Assembly: GCF_008831285.2 (NCBI RefSeq)
Contig: NC_045151.1
Coordinates: 12,266,571 to 12,326,570 of the forward strand
DNA from: Nymphaea colorata
Taxonomy: Eukaryota > Streptophyta > Magnoliopsida > Nymphaeales > Nymphaeaceae
DNA: 60,000 nt
Direction of reading: 5' to 3'
Shown: positions 32,311 to 43,293 of the stretch, piece after piece
How positions within the stretch are numbered: position 1 is the stretch's first letter
Layout: each line of letters starts with the position of its first letter
Notes under the pieces: generated by a model
The model's input: only the letters and a program-made list of their open reading frames with translations
Told to the model about the DNA's origin: nothing
Database searches by the model: none
Position numbers and translations under genes: made by a program

Positions 32311-32815
32311 TCATGGTGAAGTGGGCTTGTAAGGAACTGCGGGAAATTCAGGTAGAGTTGGCTTGGGAAAAGCTGGGAAATCATGGGGCAACTCAGGAAG
32401 GGTAGGCTCAGGCAGATGAACTTCCGGAAGTTCATGAGGGAGAGTCGGCTTGGGGATCTCCGAGAATTTTGGCAGCTCCGGAAGATGATCAAATGGGTTG
32501 GGGATTTCCGGGAACTTCATCTCAGGCAGATCATGACCTTCAGTTAGCTTGGGGATCTCTGGGAATTTGTGCTCCGGCAGCTTGGGGATCTCCGGGAATT
32601 TAGGCTCAGCCAGAGTTGGGAATTCAGGAAGCTTGGGCAAAGGTTGGTATTGTTGGGAAAGGGTGTTGATCATGTGGGTTCACCTCCTCTGGTGCCTTGG
32701 TGGTCTCTTCAGCTTCCAACAGATAGCGACCACCCAAACATACATGACTGCTTAGCATTGACAGAGCGAGAAGGAGATTTAAGATGGCACAAGGGCCACG
32801 ACCAGAAGAACCCAT
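32311..32815 (-). pseudogene. PELPK-type proline-rich secreted protein, copy 2, single frameshift
   Basis: The start at 32815 gives MGSSGRGPCAILNLLLALSM and VCLGGRYLLEAEETTKAPEE, a signal peptide and short acidic linker almost identical to copy 3. One extra T in a T run (CCTTTGCCC versus CCTTGCCC in copy 3, at about 32637) shifts the frame and ends the first piece at 32624. The remaining 100-odd codons are open in the next frame: PEFPTLAEPKFPEIPKLPE, HDLPEMKFPEIPNPF, LPELPKFSEIPKPTLP, ending PAVPYKPTSP. Promoter and 3' flank are intact. The lesion is a homopolymer change, so a sequencing error cannot be excluded. It lacks the internal 186-bp duplication of copy 3. Confidence 0.87.
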
Positions 32816-32907
32816 AGGTGCTGAAGAATGAAGATGACTCTGAGCTGATCTGTATGTGAGATACTAAGCTGTGGTAACTGCGAGTAGGATTTGCAGTTGA
32901 AGCTCGG

Positions 32908-32915
32908 TATTTATA
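32908..32915 (-). promoter_or_regulatory. TATA box of PELPK copy 2
   Basis: TATAAATA on the minus strand, 93 bp upstream of the ATG at 32815, in the same context (GAGCTTCAACTGCA downstream) as the other copies. Confidence 0.7.
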
Positions 32916-33307
32916 GAATAAACTTCGATGGGCAACATGTTGAGATGCTATGTGCTTTATTTGACGTTTTGAAAATGGTTGCAAGGTTGGCCATCCTTCC
33001 CACTGGCCATTGCTTTATCTGTACGATAGAGTTTGCTGTAGATGTCTAATATATAAGGCAGTCAAACCACTCACCAAGACACGTAAAATTATATACCTCA
33101 AACAGTTGAGCAGTGCTCAAATCACATTATGATCAAATGCGTCGACGGCCTCTCTGACATACACTGCTGAGGAACTCCATTCCGGTACGGATTATGCAAT
33201 TGTATATTTTAGCACAACTGACCTAAATGTGTCTTTTTAAAAAAAATGCCAGAAAATAAAAAAAAGTGAAAAAATGCATATTATATGCGATTTTTTACGT
33301 TTTTTCA

Positions 33308-33336
33308 TATTTATTATTATTATTATTATTATTATT
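33308..33336. repeat. (ATT)n microsatellite
   Basis: About nine uninterrupted ATT units in an AT-rich stretch upstream of PELPK copy 2; no counterpart in the right arm. Confidence 0.9.
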
Positions 33337-34470
33337 TATAATTTTTAGGATTTATTAAATATTTTAAATTTTTTTAAAAATTAATTGAGATTTTTCCGTT
33401 TTATTTTCAAGATATACAACTTTATCGTATTATATTCGAAAAATTCATGGCTGTATAATACCTGTACACGTTTTTTGTGACAATGATTAGACTATATCAG
33501 TTCAACCAAAAGAAATGATTTCAATTTACTATTGATAATTAATTCCTGGACTTCTATTTTGAAATTTTCATCTGACTGGATGAAAATGGCAGTTGGACGA
33601 CTAATACTCACAGTTACGTTCTTGGACGCACATATATGTATCAAAACTAATAAAACCAAGTACCTTGAGCTGGAAGATATAAAAAATGCACTCATTAGCT
33701 AAATACACGTTTTTTTTTTTATTTCATGTCACTAAAAAACATAGTAAAAAATGCACTCATTAGCTAAAAAGTGGTCAAGCAACTGCTTTGTCAATCGACG
33801 TTTTAGGATTGTATTTGGCGACAAAAAAAAGACCATCCGGCCACATATGACAAAGCATATGACAGCCACGGTTGATTATATATATACACACACTTGCCTT
33901 TTCTATATGGTGGTTGTCCCTGCAGTTTCCTTCAAATAAAAGACAACAAAATGCTAGAGAATATGAGTTAAAAATGGAGCTCAGTATGACACATTTTTCC
34001 TCTTTCATACAGGCAGCATATGTAACACTTTTTAATTTAACCCTTTTTATATCTTGCATTTACTTTCTGACCTGTTCAAGACTATTACAAAGTACAATCA
34101 GCATTTAGTACTCAAAACAAATTCCAAACTATTGTCCAAGTAACACAAAAATAGATTTCTCATATCCATTTTCTTCTTTTTTCCAGGGTGATATTAACAA
34201 GCTATGTTCACCTTTTTCTTGGTTAAATATCGAATGTTTGAAGCCTTATTTTCTTATCAATTTTAACCAGACATTTACTGTAAGTCGTTCAATTTTTTTT
34301 AATATTGCAACCTATTTCTTTATATGAAGTTGCATAAATTAAAATAACATACAAACATGAGACATAAATCATGATGTTGTTACATTTCTTATTTTAATTT
34401 AAATGATTTTCTATGAATACAATGAAAAGTATTTAGCTTCATTACCTATTCAAAAGTACTCTTTTTATAA

Positions 34471-36409
34471 CTTGGGGTAACAAGTGTTCATTACCTAGCT
34501 GAAAGGACAATCATACACCAGTTTGTGTTGCAGGAAAACCAATAGTAAGTTTTTCTTTCAACTTAAGGTAACAAGTTTTGTTTTGGTGTCGTAAACGAGT
34601 TGACGTAAAACAGAAAGTTAGGACATAAACGAGTTAAGGGAGTCAAGCTCGAGCTCGACGCTGTATAATCGAGTCGAGCTCGAGCTTATGTTAGGGAGCT
34701 CAACTCGAGTTCAAGTCGAGCTCAAGTTCTTTGAGCAGAGTCGAGCTCGAGCTGGGCTAGCTTGTGCTCAATTCGGCTCGAGTGCAGCCTTATTGACCAA
34801 TGACCATAATACTCCTGTCTTATTGGGTCTTGGACTATTTTAGTCTCTTAGTTTGACTGCGAGTTTCTTAAATCCATTTTCTGTTTGGTTCAAAACATGA
34901 GTGAGAATAAGACATTGACATTCTATATATATTATTAATTTCAATTCTGATGTAATGTCTTAGCAATACTAACACAGAACCACAATAAGATTCAAGAACT
35001 TGTAGGACTAAAATTGTAATTCATAAACTATTTCTGATTTTAAGAAGTTGTATGTTACTTTGTAAACCAGCTTTGCATCTTTAACTAGGTCAAACACATC
35101 AACCAAATTTAAAAACATGGTTTATATGAGCTTGTAACTAAGAATTTAACCAATGTTCTATATCTAGTGTACGTCTATCCATCTCATGTTATAGAACAAC
35201 CATGTTTCTTCCATTTTTCATTGTATATTTTAACGAACTCTTTCGTTTGAACAGCTAATAGTGCCAGTGCCAACAAAGGAAAAGTGTCTACAAGTGAAGA
35301 TGCACAGTAGGACGATTTCAAATGCAAGTGCCTATGACTGGTATACTTTAGGTAGGAGTGATCATAACTGATGTCTTCTCTAATTTTTTCTCTTTGGAAA
35401 AGAAGAAGCTTCAATACTTACTTGCCATACTTTTGAAAAGATGTTTTTAGAATTTTTGTCCCACCCAAAAGGTTAGGACAATGATTCCAAAATAAAATAT
35501 ATATATATATTTGTTGCTTCCTACTGCTAGCGATGAGAGAGAGAGAGATGACGGCTGATGAGGAGGAGCTGTCCAACTACTAGCGATGACTTTCATGGTG
35601 ACGGCAGATGATGACTTCTCTGATGTTCAATATATATATATATATATAAGAAAAAAAAACAAGAAAACAACCTGATAATGTGTTGGGTTCTCTCCTACAA
35701 GGCTTTGGCAATGCCCCCAACATTAACGAGGCGTTCTCGGTTGTTGGAGCTGATCGCCGATTGAGAGAACCGGCAGAACACTTGTCTGCTGAGACAAAAG
35801 AGGGATGAAAGAGAGACACCGAATCATGAAAATAAAAGGAGAAGGTTCTCGAATGAGTTGATATACTTGTTTACAAAAATTTCATCTTTGAACCAAGGAT
35901 TTACAACACTAGAAAGGTTTGAAATACATTTAAAAGAATTACTTTGATGGTCCACTTCTTTTCTATAAATTTCCAAGCAACCCTTAGTTTCCAATAGTCT
36001 GAATTTCCATATTTTTATGCTATCAAACAATGAATCTTTTCTCAGGAGACAAAATTCAGATTTTCCAAACACAACCAGCTGGTTTTGGAAATCTTGATTT
36101 CCTTCCAATTTCTCCATTTCCAGCATCAAAATTCTGGAATTGGCATTCCATGATTTTGATTGTGGGGCATCAAAATTTTGGAATTAGCATTAGAATTTTG
36201 ATTTTTGGGCAACAAACAGGCCCCTAGTTATTCAAAGGAAAGGTGCAAGAGTTATGGTTAGGGAGTAATGGCAAAATTAATTGGTTTGCCTCTCGTAGAC
36301 CACTATCATCATTAAACGGAAGGCAGCAATATTTGATCCATTCATTTCACCAAGGATAAACACAATATAAATGGGGATTATATGTATTCATTGATCCTAA
36401 GGGCATACA
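34471..36409. other. Unique spacer at the centre of the inverted duplication
   Basis: It separates the two arms. It contains a TCGAGCTCGAG-rich patch (34640-34790), TA runs at 35500 and 35625, and a stretch at 35850-36225. That stretch ends CAAACAGGCCCCTAG and has repeated TCAAAATT.TGGAATT motifs, like one end of a PIF/Tourist-type element; its partner end was not found. No convincing gene. Confidence 0.55.
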
Positions 36410-36910
36410 ATATTTGTTTCTTGATTTATGTCTCATGTATGTGTGTTATCTTAATATATGCAACTTCATATAAAAAGGTGAAATAGGTTTCAACACCAAA
36501 AATCAATGACTTAGAAAATGTCAAGTTAAATTGATCAGGAAATAAGGCATCAAGTACCGAATATTTAACCAGGAAAGAAAGATGGGCATAACTTGTTAGT
36601 GTCACCACGGAAAAGAAGAAAAAAATGGATATGGTGAATCTATTTTGTGTTACTCGGAACACAGTTTGGAAATTATTTTGAATGCTCAAAGCTGATCATG
36701 CTCTGTAACAGTATCGAACAGGTCGGAAAGCAAATGCAATATATAAAATGGGTTATACATCAAATAGTGTTTGCACAAATAGTTGCATATCAGCTTGTAT
36801 CAAAGAGGAAAAATGGGTCTACAACTAGGGCTCGGAAAGCAAATTTTTTGTTTTTTTACTTGAAGGAAGCTGCAGGGACAATCACCATATACAAAAAAGC
36901 AAGAGCTTTA

Positions 36911-36915
<5 letters not shown>

Positions 36916-36980
<65 letters not shown>
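36916..36980. repeat. (TC)n(TA)n microsatellite
   Basis: About 15 TC units run straight into about 17 TA units. It interrupts the block otherwise shared with 33.9 kb. Confidence 0.95.
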
Positions 36981-36984
<4 letters not shown>

Positions 36985-37361
36985 CAGCGACCTGCCATTT
37001 GTGGCCGGATGGTCCTTTTTCTGTATCGCTAAAAACAACTAGACAAGGTCTGTTAATGACGCAGGTGCTTGACTACAGTTTTTAGCGATGGACTGCACAT
37101 TTCATGACTTTTTTAGTGACATAAAATTAATAAAAAACTAAAGATATGGTGAGTGAATGGATATATATATATATATACATATCATCAGCCAGCTGCCATT
37201 TGTGGCCGGTTGGTTCTTTTTCTGTATCGGTAAAAACAACTAGACAAGGTCTGTTAATGACGCAGGTGCTTGACTACAGTCTTTAGCGATGGACTGCACA
37301 TTTCATAACTTTTTTAGTGACATTAAATTAACAAAAAACAATAGATATGGTGAGTGAATGG
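36981..37361. repeat. Two tandem copies of a roughly 200-bp unit
   Basis: 36981-37160 and 37184-37361 share CTGCCATTTGTGGCCGG, ACAACTAGACAAGGTCTG and ATATGGTGAGTGAATGG with a period of about 201 bp. The left arm (33.7-33.9 kb) has only one copy, so this duplication is later than the inverted duplication. Confidence 0.88.
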
Positions 37362-37573
37362 TGGCTTTGGTTATCCAAAGTTTACACATGCATCTAACCA
37401 AAGCTGTCCATATGATACAGATGGATGGTTGAGAGAAAAATATAGAAATTAATACTAGATGATGAAAATGTCGATCACATTTTTTTCTTTTGTTTTTTTC
37501 AACCGTAAATCATGCTGGATCAGGTGGTCCTAGTTAGATGGCATGATGACTTTAAAAAGTTAGAGTCACCATT

Positions 37574-37576
<3 letters not shown>

Positions 37577-37611
<35 letters not shown>

Positions 37612-37845
37612 TATATATATATATCTGTTTGTGTGCATTAGCTGTGCGTGTGTGCCTTTGCTGCAGCTTATTTTTAGGACAATGGTTATGAAATACAATT
37701 TCGGATTAAGAGAGCATGATCTTTTATATGCTTAACCCCATGAATTTACTTATTTATATTAGTTTTTGACAAATACATGTACGTCCAAGTACATATCGAG
37801 AGAGTATAAGTCATCCAAGTTCCGACACACAACACACACACACGC

Positions 37846-37887
<42 letters not shown>
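37577..37887. repeat. TC, CA and TA microsatellites
   Basis: (TC)n with (CA)n(TA)n at 37577-37624 and (TA)n at 37848-37887. The sequence around 37755-37800 resembles 38055-38110, a local duplication also seen at about 10480-10515. Confidence 0.9.
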
Positions 37888-37889
<2 letters not shown>

Positions 37890-39440
37890 TTTTTATAATT
37901 ACGATAATGGCTATGAAATATAAATTTACATTAAGACAGACTGATATTTTATATATCTACAATACTAATTGGCTATGAATAGCTTCATATTAGTGTAACA
38001 GGTCGTCACATTAGTGTAACTGGTCTTAAAGAACTTAACAACCTCATGAATTTACTTGTTTATGGAAGTTTTGTACGCACGTGTACATCCAAGTACGTAA
38101 CAAATTGTCTTCACACTGATCAAATCCAGATTTGATTACACTCCAAATCTGAACATGAATCTGCATATCAAACAAATGTAGAACAGCTACTGGATCATAC
38201 TGTCATTATCAGACTGGATTAACAAGAAGGGATTCAGGCCAATGACTGTTATCATTTAAAACACACCTATCCTAATAAGCTCGGCTTAAACTTACTCAAG
38301 CCAAGTTAATTAGCTTTGTTGGATTTTGTTGAGACGAGCTATAAAAACCGAGCTAATCAAGACTCCAACTGAGTGCAAGCTGGCCTGGCCTGGCTTGGAC
38401 TCATTTAATGGCTGACCTATATGTAATTGAATGGTAAATATATATTAGAGGGTTAATTAGAAATAAATTGGATCCAATGCATGGATTTTGCCTTTTATCA
38501 ACTACCTAATCAAATTCAGATAATATAATTCTGTCCATATTTAATTGATCTGAAACCAATCGAAGCTGGAGTTTGCCAAGTCCAAATCAGTTTAATGTGC
38601 TTGACTCTTAGCTGATTTATTGAACGGTAATTTTTAATTTAAACTTGAATATGACTTGCCTATAACTTAGAATTGAGTCATGGTTTTCAAGAACAGTTTT
38701 TTCTTTTAATTATTATTATCAGTATTTTTTGTAATAGAAATCCTTTTATGCCCAAATTTAAACCTTAATCAGCATATGGAACCCGCATTGGACTATGGGA
38801 TCCTATTTTCTTTAATTATCAAACGCAATTAAGCAAACTTAAGCTCAGGTTGGTATTGTTTTGGCACCAATAAAATCATACCTAAACCTTTTTATGCATG
38901 GTTAATTAAAAAAGTTGATGAATTTATTTTCAGCCACTAAATGAACAACAAAAGGTTGTCAGCTTACTCCTTAGAAGAGGACTAATAGGAACATACAATT
39001 TTTGGAAGGTTTAAAAATATATTTAAAATGCTAAAACCTTGCATAAATTGATTCACATGTGCTTTCACAACAATGCAATAAAATTTCATTTCTTTTTTCC
39101 TAAATAAGTCTGGCCTTCATCATTATTTTCACTAGTCTGGGATTTGCACTTTGCTTGGATGGATGAAAAGGAAAGAACTTTAATGGATAGAAATGAAAAG
39201 AAAAGGAAAGGAGGGGAAATGATGAGGAGGGAAAAGAAATGAAATGGCGGGAACCAATTTATTATACAACTTGTTTGGGTAGAGAGATAAGGAAAGAAAA
39301 TGAAATTTCAAAATAGTGGACCAGGATTTATTAATTGTAAATCGATATCATGTGTTTTGGTTAAATTGATACAGTCTAATTCAGATTTGGTCAGTTGTCC
39401 CGAATATACAAATCCTTACAGAGATGGAGTTCCTGAGCAG
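37888..39440. other. AT-rich region upstream of PELPK copy 3, no gene seen
   Basis: No credible open frame. A purine-rich patch lies at 39160-39260. This block has no clear counterpart in the left arm. Confidence 0.5.
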
Positions 39441-39688
39441 TGTCTGTGACAGGCCATCGACGCATTTGATTATAATGTGATTTGAGTACTACTCAACTGT
39501 TTGAGGTATATAATTCTACGTGTCTTGGTGAGTGGTTGGACTACCTAATGATATTAGACATCTACAGCAAACTCTATCGTACAGATAAAGCAATGACCAG
39601 TGGGAAGGATGGCCAACCCTGCAACCAGTTTCAAAACCTCAAATCAAGTACATAGCATCTGAACATGCTGCCCGTCGAAGTTTTGTTC

Positions 39689-39696
39689 TATAAATA
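39689..39696 (+). promoter_or_regulatory. TATA box of PELPK copy 3
   Basis: TATAAATA 100 bp upstream of the ATG. The promoter block from about 39450 to the ATG is conserved in all three copies. Confidence 0.75.
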
Positions 39697-39788
39697 CCGA
39701 GCTCCAACTGCACATCCTACTCGCAGTCACTACAGCTTAGTATCTCACATACAGATCAGCTCAGAGTCATTTTCATTCTTCAGCATCT

Positions 39789-40463
39789 ATGGCTTCTTCT
39801 GATCATGGCCGCAGTGCCATCTTAGCTCTCTTTCTCTCTCTTTCAATGCTAAGCAGTCATGTATGTTTGGGTGGTCGCTATCTGTTGGAAGCTGATGAGA
39901 CCACCAAGGCACCAGAGGAGGTGAACCCACATGATCAACACCCTTTCCCAACAATACCAACCTTGCCCAAGCTTCCTGAATTCCCAACTCTGCCTGAGCC
40001 TAAATTCCCGGAGATCCCCAAGCTGCCGGAGCACAAATTCCCAGAGATCCCCAAGCTGACTGAAGGTCATGATCTGCCTGAGATGAAGTTCCCGGAAATC
40101 CCCAACCCATTTGATCATCTTCCTGAGCTGCCAAAATTACCGGAGATCCCCAAGCCAACTCTCCCTCATGAACTTCCGGAAGTTCATCTGCCTGAGCCTA
40201 CGCTTCCTGAGTTTCCCCATGAGTTCCCAGCTTTTCCCAAGCTAACTGAAGGTCATGATCTGCCTGAGATGAAGTTCCCGGAAATCCCCAACCCATTTGA
40301 TCATCTTCCGGAGCTGCCAAAATTCCCGGAGATCCCCAAGCCAACTCTCCCTCATGAACTTCCGGAAGTTCATCTTCCTGAGTTGCCCCATGATTTCCCA
40401 GCTTTTCCCAAGGCAACTCTACCTGAATTTCCCGCAGTTCCTTACAAGCCCACTTCACCATGA
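39789..40463 (+). CDS. PELPK-type proline-rich secreted (cell wall) protein, copy 3, intact
   Basis: This 224-residue intronless protein is the only complete host gene in the window. Residues 1 to about 27 are a signal peptide (SAILALFLSLSMLSSHVCLG), so export to the wall is predicted. A short acidic linker (LLEADETTKAPEEVNP) precedes about 170 residues of P-E-[LIF]-P-K-type repeats such as PELPKLPEIPKPTLP, ending AVPYKPTSP. It resembles plant PELPK1-like proline-rich proteins; their molecular role is poorly defined, and structural wall or defence-related roles have been proposed. Residues roughly 90-151 and 152-212 are a tandem duplication (186-bp period) absent from copies 1 and 2. A TATA box and conserved promoter lie upstream. 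It is transcribed away from copy 2. Confidence 0.92.
   Translation: MASSDHGRSAILALFLSLSMLSSHVCLGGRYLLEADETTKAPEEVNPHDQHPFPTIPTLPKLPEFPTLPEPKFPEIPKLPEHKFPEIPKLTEGHDLPEMKFPEIPNPFDHLPELPKLPEIPKPTLPHELPEVHLPEPTLPEFPHEFPAFPKLTEGHDLPEMKFPEIPNPFDHLPELPKFPEIPKPTLPHELPEVHLPELPHDFPAFPKATLPEFPAVPYKPTSP
40055..40426 (+). repeat. In-frame 186-bp tandem duplication inside PELPK copy 3
   Basis: GCTGACTGAAGGTCATGATC at 40055 recurs as GCTAACTGAAGGTCATGATC at 40241. Each unit of 62 codons begins LTEGHDLPEMKFPEIPNPF and ends near EFPAFPK. It lengthens the repeat domain without disturbing the frame. Confidence 0.93.
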
Positions 40464-41119
40464 TCACGTCACTTATATATAGAATACTACTGCAGTGCAG
40501 CCCTTTTACCAGCACCTACCAGCTGCAGTTGCAGTGTTCCAAACTGGCCATGCTTAGCTTGGACATTTATCCTTCATTTTAGAGGCTCGCTGTGTTCTTC
40601 CCTTTTCTGTACGTGTGCGAGGTTCCCACATACGGGAGCTAACACATTTTAGTGCTGTGTCAAGTCATTTGGCGTTTGTAATTAAGTGATTTACATGATT
40701 GGTAGCAGTTGCCTTGTATTCGGATGCTTTTATTAAGATATAATATTGTGCCTTCTCACAACCAGCTTTTCAATGCCGTTTCCAACTTTGCTGTCACGAT
40801 CGCTCTCTCAGCTTTCCTTTGCTTTTCTCTAAAATACGTTCTTCTCCAATCCTGCAGGAGAGACCAAATGAACCTCTGAAGTCAGGCTCCCCTGCTAATC
40901 AATTGATTACGTCATACTTGCAATGGCGGAATTCGAAATTTCTGGTCAAGGGCACTAGTAATAAATTTTAAAATTTTTTGAAGGGCATCAATATGTAATG
41001 AGAAAAATTACTCCAACATATCAATATAAACATAAATATTTTTTGCAGGAATGTGTGGGCAATTGCCTACACAGTGCCTACTTCTGTCTTCGACCCTGCA
41101 TATATGTGCATCTTTTGAA
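40464..41119 (+). other. 3' flank of PELPK copy 3
   Basis: 40480-40790 is paralogous to the flanks of copies 1 and 2 (shared CCATGCTTAGCTTGG, GATTGGTAGCAGTTGCC). 40790-41119 continues the duplicated flank less clearly. It ends with the 8-bp CTTTTGAA target copy at 41112-41119. Confidence 0.6.
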
Positions 41120-41832
41120 CTATGTCACCAGGGTGCGGCAACCCTGGTGACGCACCCGCAACAAACGCGACGCTGGAGTGGATTCGAGTGCGACCTAGAT
41201 TCGCACCCAACCGCACCCTATTGTTTTCATAATAGGGCGTAAGTTTCGTGAGGTCCACAGCGGCCTTGCCGTCCGCCTCCCAGAGGTCCTTGATAGACCA
41301 GACAATGGGGAACAGCACGCACACCAGCAGATGACATCAACGAGTATGAAAACCTGCTTCCATGTGATCCAGTCCTGTGTGAATGGCCCGGTCTCATTGA
41401 GGACGACGTCTGCTATGTTGGCAACAACTTGGAGAGGGATCACGATCATTAGGACCTTCTTCTTCCTGTCCTGAAGGTAGGGTTTGAGGAAGGACCAGCC
41501 AGTGTCGACGAGGACGATGAGGGTGAAGAGGGTGCCTTTCTCAGCAGATCGGCAAACTGGCAGTCAGATTTGACGAAGCCTAGAAATTCCTTCACTCTCG
41601 GTCGGAATCTTGATGCCAACACGACCGATGTTGATTGTCGACCGAAAAACAGCGTCGGTTCGGTCACAGATGGGAAGGAACAGAGACGGAGAGGGAAAGG
41701 GCACCGACGAGAGGCAGATTTTGGGAGGAGTGGTTTAGACCCTTTTTCCCCTCACCACCGGACCGTAATTTTTTGAGATGTATCGCACTAGCACTCGCGT
41801 TGGCACCCGCACCGGGCGAAACGGTGACATAG
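41120..41832 (-). mobile_element. Element C: 713-bp TIR element carrying a lung-7TM receptor fragment
   Basis: Perfect 10-bp inverted ends CTATGTCACC and GGTGACATAG are flanked by identical 8-bp repeats CTTTTGAA (41112-41119 and 41833-41840). The paralogous sequence at 29704-29712 has one uninterrupted TTCAAAAG and serves as an empty site. The subterminal regions are rich in GGTGCGG/GCACCCGCA motifs. An 8-bp duplication fits hAT or Mutator-type elements; the short ends do not decide between them. No transposase is present, but a host gene piece is. Confidence 0.87.
41220..41545 (-). pseudogene. Captured lung seven-transmembrane receptor (GPR107/CAND-like) fragment
   Basis: Minus-strand frames read KGTLFTLIVLVDTGWSFLKP, then MIVIPLQVVANIADVVLNET followed by GPFTQDWITWKQVF and LVDVICW. 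After a frameshift comes VLFPIVWSIKDLWEADGKA then AVDLTKLT. This matches three or so consecutive membrane helices of plant lung-7TM receptors. The N-terminal domain and the last helices are missing, and at least one frameshift is present, so it cannot make a receptor. Confidence 0.82.
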
Positions 41833-41840
41833 CTTTTGAA

Positions 41841-42390
41841 AGCTTGTTCCTACAATCCCCAGCCTACTAGCTTGTTCCAAATTTACTACTCTGGAGCTAT
41901 CTTTTGCTGTGTCTTTGGTTAGAGTTCAACCAGATTTTTTTTTTCTTTAAGAAATACAATAGAAAAATCTAACAGGTTCTTTCCTCAAGGCCACAAGTGA
42001 CCGTCCACGCAAGTGTCATAAAAATTTGAAAAACAAATTGAATCTCGTAACATTTCAGCTGATTCGACTGTGAATAGATAAAAATAATAATATGACCTTT
42101 ATTTTTTGAAGAAAATAAATTAAAAAAAAGTTACAACGTAATAAATAGTGGGTAGGTAATATTAATTAATATTACCCTGCTTATTCTTTTCAAAAAAATT
42201 AAATTTAAAAAAACACTTCAAAATTTATAAAACCTTAAAACATTTCAAAGAATGATGCACTTAAACAACACCGGACACCTTGTTATCAGCCAATATATCA
42301 AATGTGTTTGTTGCTAATTAATTTGATTTGATTGGGCTAATTCAGGCCAATTGAGACAATAGTGGCCCACGCCTTCAAGGGTTCCCACGT
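41841..42390 (-). repeat. Repeat R copy (R4), inverted
   Basis: Reverse-complement paralogue of R2 and R3, ending CCTTCAAGGGTTCCCACG at 42388. It shares the block with TGACCTTTATTTTTTG and GAATGATGCACTTAAACAA. Confidence 0.75.
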
Positions 42391-42790
42391 CTAAGATTTC
42401 GTGCCTTAAGCTGGATACGATGATACAGCTACCTTGGACTTAAAATAAAGAAGGACAAAGAAAGCAAGCAAGGAAACACTTTAAAAGTAAGCACATTAAT
42501 TTATATGAGCGCTTAATTTAAATCTACGCAAGTCAGTCCATGGCTACACATTTGTGCCTTTTCTTTTCTACTTTCTTTAATCGTTGATCTTCGTTCACCC
42601 TAACTTCCACAGATCTGCTTATATGAGGTCAGAGAGAGAAGCACACAACTTGCTCCTAAAGGTCTAACACCCACATTAATCAAACTGGTGACAAATCTAT
42701 CGTCTTCCCACCTATCCAACCAGCTATACTAAGCCTCACAGGGCAAGAAAGGTGTGAGGATTACGAAAAGCACTCATATTATAACCATCA

Positions 42791-43293
42791 ACATAGTCAT
42801 AGGAACAACCATACACCTTGCTAGGGACAAATATTCTGGTCCACATACATCTAAGTTTCTAATTTGGTCATTGAAATTCAAGTTGCTTCGATATCTCATT
42901 AATTCATGATTTAGATAAACATCTTTATAGACCAAACTAGAAATACCTAACTTTTTGCCATTTTTTGGTTGCTGTCTTACTAAGCCAATGATAAGTTGCC
43001 AAATCTCATACTACTGGAAGGCGTTGGTTGTGTTGATTGCTTGCTGGGGTAAAGGTTTTTAAAGTTGGAAGGGCCTTTGTTTCATAGCTTTTCGTTGTTG
43101 TGCAGGCCTAACATTTATGTTAGAGTTTACACTGTAAAGAACGCGACCTTAAGTTTGGAAAATAGGTTTGATGATGTGTATTCTTTTCCAAAAATAAAAA
43201 GTTAGAGTTGGCATCATTTATGATCACTTGTACGGCCTACCAGTCATATGCTATTTGCACTTGACATCAAGTCTCATGTTACGTCTTCATGTG
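42791..43293. other. Spacer without recognisable content
   Basis: AT-rich sequence between the end of the inverted duplication and element D; no gene, repeat partner or domain was seen. Confidence 0.5.

Larger units (their letters stand above)
30600..34470 (+). repeat. Left arm of large inverted duplication
   Basis: Blocks of this arm match the reverse complement of 36410-42790 in collinear order. They are: 30600-30990 with 42500-42790; 31018-31500 with 41950-42387; the PELPK gene and flanks (31730-33160) with 39440-40790; 33700-33950 with 36840-37130; and 34170-34400 with 36410-36620. Block boundaries were judged by eye. The arm carries PELPK copy 2. Confidence 0.8.
36410..42790 (-). repeat. 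Right arm of large inverted duplication
   Basis: Inverted counterpart of 30600-34470, longer because of later insertions and duplications: TC/TA microsatellites, a 200-bp tandem duplication at 37.0-37.36 kb, unmatched sequence at 37.4-39.4 kb, and element C at 41.12 kb. It carries the intact PELPK copy 3. Confidence 0.78.

Noticed and set aside
35850-36230. PIF/Tourist-like element ending CAAACAGGCCCCTAG
   Set aside because: Only one end was recognised; without a partner terminus or target duplication I did not call an element.
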